The notes beneath the pieces are model-generated. The model worked only from the letters and a program-made list of their open reading frames with translations, made no database searches and was not told the DNA's origin. Source: JAUXFK01 sp034189035 (GTDB taxonomy: Bacteria; Desulfobacterota; UBA8473). From it: 19,537 nucleotides of DNA. The translations under genes were made by a program, and so were the position numbers. The stretch spans positions 1-19,537 of the forward strand of contig JAXHVA010000077.1 in the NCBI GenBank assembly GCA_034189035.1, in the 5' to 3' direction. Of the stretch, positions 16,175-19,537 are shown one piece after another (the stretch's first letter is position 1; each line of letters starts with the position of its first letter).

Positions 16175-16355
16175 ATCAATTATGTCTCATACAACGTTGC
16201 GAAAATAGCTGTTAAAGCCAATTTGTCCCTTGTCAAGGCTAACCCATATTCCCTGAAAATAATTAAAAAACAATGAGATCAGTCACAATAAAAAATACTA
16301 TTTCATGAAAAAAGAAATTTGACGAACAACCTTCAGTCTTCAAAGGTGACTTTGC

Positions 16356-17126
16356 ATGGCATTGAAAAATAAACTGAGTGATCATTTAATTCTCCCTCTC
16401 AAGGGATTTGGCATTCATATCGCAGGTGCATGCAGGGATCTTTTTCCGATAATCCTTGTTATTATGATCTTTCAATTGGTAGTGCTTCGTCAATCGTTTC
16501 CCGCTCTTCTTGACGTCATAGTTGGACTTCTTCTTGTCATTATAGGGCTAGCCCTGTTCGTTCTGGGCCTTGAGATGGGACTCTTTCCCATTGGCGAGGC
16601 AATGGCCGAGGCGTTTGCCCGCAAGGGAAGCCTCTTCTGGCTGCTTATGTTCGGCTTTGGACTCGGCTTCTCGACCACGATTGCGGAGCCTGCACTCATC
16701 GCTGTAACGGAAGAGGCTGCAATCGTCGCTGCAAATGGAAAATTTATCGGCTCAGATGAGACATCCTTGAAATTCTATGCCCTGGGCCTCCGCATAACAG
16801 TCGCACTTTCCGTAGGAGTCGCCATTTTAATCGGCCTCATACGAATCCTCAAGGGATGGCCTGTTCAATTTCTCATTATCGGCGGTTATATCATCGTCAT
16901 GATCATGACAGTGTTTGCACCCGAGGAAATCGTGGGCATTGCATATGATTCGGGGGGTGTTACGACGTCCACTGTGACCGTTCCACTCGTGACGGCACTG
17001 GGTGTGGGATTGGCCTCCGCTATCCGAGGCCGAAATCCTTTAGTGGATGGCTTCGGACTCATTGCATTTGCCTCCCTCTTGCCCATGATATTCGTTATGG
17101 CATACGGCATATTGCTTTTTCATTGA
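16356..17126 (+). CDS. DUF1538 membrane protein, UmpA-like subunit
   Basis: The 256-residue protein has about six to seven hydrophobic spans and the DUF1538 hallmarks: STTIAEPALIAV (106-117), YDSGGVTTSTVTVP (197-210) and DGFGLIAFAS (231-240). The next gene encodes a paralogue with the same three motifs, so the two probably form a hetero-oligomeric transporter in the inner membrane. A DUF1538 pair called UmpAB has, as I recall, been described as a two-component Na+(Li+, K+)/H+ antiporter in Halomonas. The role here is inferred from that. The conserved Asp and Ser/Thr residues inside predicted spans would suit cation binding. The ATG start has AAAGGTGA at 16335-16342. Its stop is 14 bases before the next start, and a PII-like gene follows. 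Confidence 0.88.
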   Translation: MALKNKLSDHLILPLKGFGIHIAGACRDLFPIILVIMIFQLVVLRQSFPALLDVIVGLLLVIIGLALFVLGLEMGLFPIGEAMAEAFARKGSLFWLLMFGFGLGFSTTIAEPALIAVTEEAAIVAANGKFIGSDETSLKFYALGLRITVALSVGVAILIGLIRILKGWPVQFLIIGGYIIVMIMTVFAPEEIVGIAYDSGGVTTSTVTVPLVTALGVGLASAIRGRNPLVDGFGLIAFASLLPMIFVMAYGILLFH

Positions 17127-17140
17127 ACAAAGGTAAAAAA

Positions 17141-17926
17141 ATGGAACAGTTCACTACCTTCTGTCACACACTTGTCCTAACGCTGAAAGACGTTTTTCCA
17201 GTCATGGCTCTACTGGTATTTTTTCAGGTTGTGATACTGCGGAGGCCTCTACCGAATTGGAGGCGCCTCACTCTGGGTTTCATATTCGTTCTTATGGGGC
17301 TTGCGCTCTTTTTAAACGGATTGGAGACAGCCCTTTTCCCGATAGGAAAAATAATGGCGAAGCAGTTGTCCGCTCCCGAATTCGTTTTCAAATCCAAAAC
17401 AGTGCCCGCGGAAGTGTCTTGGCATGTGTATGCATGGATGTATCTTTTCGCTGCTTTGATCGGATTTGCCACAACAGTTGCTGAACCGGCCCTGATTGCG
17501 GTAAGCTTTAAAGCCCATGAAATCTCTCGGGGAGGGCTCAACCAGTGGGGGTTGAGATTGGCCGTTGCTACAGGGGTTGCTTTTGGCATCGGAATTGGGA
17601 CCTTTCGTATTGTAACGGGAACGCCGCTTTACATATACATTATCTCGGGATACGTCATCGTTATGTTACAGACTCTATATGCCCCGAGGGAGATCATACC
17701 CCTGGCATATGATTCCGGGGGTGTCACAACCTCTACCGTGACCGTTCCCCTTGTGGCTGCTCTTGGCCTGGGGCTTTCGGAAACGATCCCAGGGCGGGAT
17801 CCCGCACTAGACGGATTTGGTCTGATAGCTTTTGCAAGTGTTTTTCCTATAATGACGGTGCTGGGATACGCTCAAATCGCGCAATGGTCGGCAAGGCGAA
17901 GGCTGAAACCGGCCAGGGAGGAATAA
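17141..17926 (+). CDS. DUF1538 membrane protein, UmpB-like subunit
   Basis: The 261-residue protein is a paralogue of the preceding one, with the same motifs ATTVAEPALIAV (110-121), YDSGGVTTSTVTVP (190-203) and DGFGLIAF (224-231). Between the first spans and the AEPAL motif it carries a longer, more polar insertion (about 76-95) than its partner. The start chosen is ATG at 17141 because AAAGG (17129-17133) sits 7 bases upstream. An in-frame TTG at 17123 overlaps the previous stop but has no ribosome binding site of its own. One base separates its stop from the PII-like start, so translation is probably coupled. It likely forms the second half of a cation/proton antiporter or related transporter. 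Confidence 0.88.
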   Translation: MEQFTTFCHTLVLTLKDVFPVMALLVFFQVVILRRPLPNWRRLTLGFIFVLMGLALFLNGLETALFPIGKIMAKQLSAPEFVFKSKTVPAEVSWHVYAWMYLFAALIGFATTVAEPALIAVSFKAHEISRGGLNQWGLRLAVATGVAFGIGIGTFRIVTGTPLYIYIISGYVIVMLQTLYAPREIIPLAYDSGGVTTSTVTVPLVAALGLGLSETIPGRDPALDGFGLIAFASVFPIMTVLGYAQIAQWSARRRLKPAREE

Positions 17927-17927
17927 T

Positions 17928-18278
17928 ATGAACTACAAGTTGATCATCGCTATGGTAAAAACCAATAAAACCGACCGAATCGTCGAAGAGGCCAAGGCTG
18001 CCGGCGGCACTGGAGCCACCATCATTCCCGCCCGGGGTACAGGCATCCATGAGGCCAAGACTTTCTTCGGTCTGACCCTCGAAGCACAAACCGATGTAGT
18101 CTTATTTCTCATAGAAGAAAGGCTCGTGGAACCTGTACTCGGGGCTATATATAAAGCTGGTCATTTTAAAGAAGCGGGAACTGGTATTGCATTTGTTCTG
18201 GACCTAGAACGCGCCGTCGGCCTTGAAAGTCAGATCGATCATTTCAAAAAGGAAGCGGAAAAAATTAACCCGCATTAG
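17928..18278 (+). CDS. PII-like signal-transduction protein coupled to the DUF1538 pair
   Basis: The 116-residue protein has the ferredoxin-like PII fold. It starts with strand MNYKLIIAMVK, has a T-loop region ARGTGIHEAKTFFGLTLE (35-52), then VVLFLIEERLVEPVLGAI, and the C-terminal GTGIAFVLDLERAVGL (84-99). The latter two match the B-loop and C-loop regions of PII trimers that bind nucleotides. The T-loop lacks the uridylylated Tyr and the usual GHTELYRG sequence, so it is PII-like rather than canonical GlnB/GlnK. The ribosome binding site (GGGAGGA) lies inside the end of the preceding gene. By analogy with GlnK-AmtB, it may gate the transporter in response to nucleotide levels. That role is inferred. 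Confidence 0.85.
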   Translation: MNYKLIIAMVKTNKTDRIVEEAKAAGGTGATIIPARGTGIHEAKTFFGLTLEAQTDVVLFLIEERLVEPVLGAIYKAGHFKEAGTGIAFVLDLERAVGLESQIDHFKKEAEKINPH

Positions 18279-18367
18279 TGTATGCATCAGGATGGTTTAT
18301 TTGCTGGGATACCCCGCAGGTGTAGTTTAGGGGAAGGGAGTACGACCGTAAATATTTAAATTTCTCC

Positions 18368-18407
18368 TTACACATACTGTTTTCGAAGCCAAATTAATAA
18401 TCATTTA
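18368..18407 (+). repeat. 40-bp dispersed repeat, right copy
   Basis: 33 of 40 bases match 12018-12057 in the same orientation. This copy lies in the 291-base non-coding gap between the PII-like gene and the small secreted protein gene, about 38 bases before a sigma70-type -35 box. Nothing else was recognised in 18279-18444. Confidence 0.5.
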
Positions 18408-18444
18408 TGATATAATCAACGATTGTCCTGGGAAAGCCCCCAAA

Positions 18445-18473
18445 TTGACAATATCATAAAAATTATCTTTAAT
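18445..18473 (+). promoter_or_regulatory. Sigma70-type promoter of the secreted-protein gene
   Basis: A perfect -35 box TTGACA (18445-18450) and a -10 box TTTAAT (18468-18473, five of six consensus bases) are separated by exactly 17 bases of AT-rich DNA. Transcription would begin near 18480, leaving a leader of about 90 bases. It also shows that the open frame before 18570 is not part of the gene. Confidence 0.6.
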
Positions 18474-18569
18474 AAAATCAATAGGTTTAAATGGCTACCT
18501 TTCAAGAAAATTAGTTTTTGCAGTAGACTCATCCATATAGTAACATCTTTGAAGAAGGGGGAGGTAATT

Positions 18570-18896
18570 ATGAAAATTACATATGTTTTGTTGATTTCAG
18601 TATTTATTCTGGCCTTGAATGGCTATGGAGAGAGTAGAGCTAATGACATTAATGCATTTTTTAAGGCCTGTGGCTCATCTTATAATCTGGGAGACCCCAT
18701 TTGCAAGTGTCTGGCTAAAAAAGCTGATGAAAGACTGACGCCGCTAGGCTTTGCTTTTCTTGTTGCCAGCATGAATAATGACGATGAAAAAACTGCAAAG
18801 CTGCGAAGCAAGCTCGGAATGTCTGAAGCAATGGATGCTGGCATGTTTATGGTTAACACTACTAAGGAATGCGCCGAAGAGATTGATGGAAATTGA
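18570..18896 (+). CDS. Small secreted protein with four cysteines, function unknown
   Basis: The 108-residue protein starts with a clear Sec signal peptide (positive K2, hydrophobic core YVLLISVFILAL) with likely cleavage after SRA at residue 24, leaving about 84 residues in the periplasm or outside. The mature part has four cysteines: C34, C45, C47 (ICKCL) and C101. They could form two disulfides or bind a metal or haem-like ligand, but no CXXCH is present. I do not recognise the family. The ATG is preceded by a very strong site GGGGGAGG (18557-18564) and a good promoter at 18445-18473. The open frame further upstream to 18423 is ruled out by the promoter and by the signal peptide position. 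It is probably monocistronic. Confidence 0.75.
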   Translation: MKITYVLLISVFILALNGYGESRANDINAFFKACGSSYNLGDPICKCLAKKADERLTPLGFAFLVASMNNDDEKTAKLRSKLGMSEAMDAGMFMVNTTKECAEEIDGN

Positions 18897-19104
18897 AGGG
18901 GATTAATATCGTCAAAAGGAGTCTGAGGAAAAGGAGAAAACATATCAGGATCAGGGAAGATAAGGTATGTTTTTAAAATCATCAGTTAATATTCGCTGAC
19001 ATGGTTAATAAAAAGGGAAGCAATATACAGTAAAACACTGGATTAACTAGATTGAATTTCATGAAGGTGTGAAGAGGAGATATGTGACGAGAGTGAAAAG
19101 AGAA
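18897..19104. other. Non-coding spacer before the IS91-type remnant
   Basis: AT-rich sequence with no supported gene, RNA or terminator. It contains the 3' flank of the secreted-protein gene and probably the decayed end of the minus-strand transposase remnant. Confidence 0.5.
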
Positions 19105-19380
19105 ATTGCATATTTTTTTCGCTTTTTTCCTTTCTTTTTATATTCCGGCAATTCAGTTAAGAGCTCGCGGATAACTTCATGGATTAATGAAATGAATTCA
19201 TGTTTTTTTTTCAATAGAGAAGAAAGAGTTAGGATTAAGAAAACAATAGTATCGTACCTTTCATTAATCCTTTTGGCAGGTCGTTCTGAAGAAATCTTCG
19301 GATAAATTCCATGACATCAAGGGTAATGGTTTTCCACGTCTTCTTCTTCCGATATTTTGTTTCATTAAAATGTTCCAGGA
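19105..19380 (-). pseudogene. IS91-family (Y2) transposase C-terminal remnant
   Basis: Read on the minus strand from about 19380, the translation gives YRKKKTWKTITLDVMEFI followed by RRFLQNDLPKGLMK. This is the conserved C-terminal region of IS91/IS801-type transposases (WKTMTLD-x2-EFIRRFL-x4-LPKGF). A one-base shift after LMK continues the family pattern as VRYYCFLNPNSFFSIE, and a later segment EVIRELLTELPEY (about 19150-19190) resembles the family's C-terminal helix. Two or more frameshifts are present, and the catalytic part with the tyrosines is absent from the window. The plus-strand open frame over the same bases is a chance frame. Confidence 0.7.
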
Positions 19381-19537
19381 CCGAACAAGGCTTTTGCTGA
19401 AAAAATGCCCGATCCCAGCCTTACGAATAAGGTTAGATTGTGTGAGGGGCGAACCACGATTTGGACCGTTTGTTGGACAAGCCCTTGTTTTTCTGTAGAA
19501 AATATCTTTTTGAAAGAATGTCTGGATTAGGAGAAGA
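19381..19537. other. Window edge, nothing recognised
   Basis: No frame on either strand gives a recognisable continuation of the IS91-type remnant, suggesting that the upstream part of that gene is deleted or replaced here. No RNA gene or repeat was identified. Confidence 0.4.

Noticed and set aside
18305..18360. tRNA-like stretch (GGTGTAGTTTAGGGG resembling a D-arm)
   Set aside because: No acceptor stem, anticodon arm or T-arm could be assembled around it.
18423..18569. Upstream extension of the secreted-protein gene
   Set aside because: A sigma70-type promoter lies inside it, the strongest ribosome binding site serves the ATG at 18570, and the extension would bury the signal peptide.
19069..19305. 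Plus-strand open frame of 78 codons
   Set aside because: The opposite strand encodes a recognisable IS91-type transposase tail. The plus-strand product is low-complexity and unlike any family.
1..19537. CRISPR arrays, rRNA genes, phage genes or toxin-antitoxin pairs
   Set aside because: No regularly spaced repeats, rRNA-like blocks or recognisable phage or toxin-antitoxin proteins were seen on either strand.

Overview
The window reads as a piece of chromosome from an anaerobic bacterium. The main clue is a complete nickel carbon-monoxide dehydrogenase operon (cooF, cooS and an FAD/NAD(P)H oxidoreductase). The moderately AT-rich base composition, frequent TTG starts with strong AGGAGG sites, and remnants of RAYT, IS4-like and IS91-like elements would fit a Desulfobacterota (former Deltaproteobacteria) or similar syntrophic or sulfate-reducing lineage. 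That placement is an inference. All intact genes lie on the + strand; the only minus-strand feature is an IS91-type remnant at the right edge.

Left part (1-7726): a YhaM-like OB-fold/HD phosphohydrolase, an EamA-type transporter and a second, unrelated HD-domain protein precede the CO dehydrogenase operon. CooS retains all ligands expected for the B, C and D metal clusters. CooF has sixteen cysteines for four [4Fe-4S] clusters. The downstream flavoprotein probably passes electrons from CO to NAD(P)+ or another acceptor. No maturation factor (CooC), acetyl-CoA synthase or energy-converting hydrogenase is in view.

Middle part (7727-11641): a tightly spaced set encodes a five-repeat TPR protein, a DUF4037 protein carrying a recognisable nucleotidyltransferase signature, an extended SDR, a DUF4125 protein and a hotdog thioesterase. 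The TPR/DUF4037/DUF4125 combination looks like an uncharacterised functional unit. A dispersed sequence element precedes three separate transcription units (near 274-328, 1446-1535 and 7786-7920).

Accessory part (11642-16320): this is decaying DNA. It holds palindromes including an attC-like imperfect palindrome, an NmrA-type SDR pseudogene with two TAG stops and two frameshifts, a SnoaL-like gene whose start codon has become ATA, a RAYT (TnpA_REP) remnant, and an IS4-like element whose transposase has at least five frameshifts.

Right part (16356-19537): an intact three-gene operon encodes two paralogous DUF1538 membrane proteins (UmpA/UmpB-like) and a PII-like protein, plausibly a transporter with its own signal-transducing regulator. 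A canonical sigma70-type promoter then drives a small secreted four-cysteine protein, followed by the IS91-type remnant. A 40-bp repeat occurs at 12018 and again at 18368, in the same orientation, on either side of the accessory block and the DUF1538 operon.
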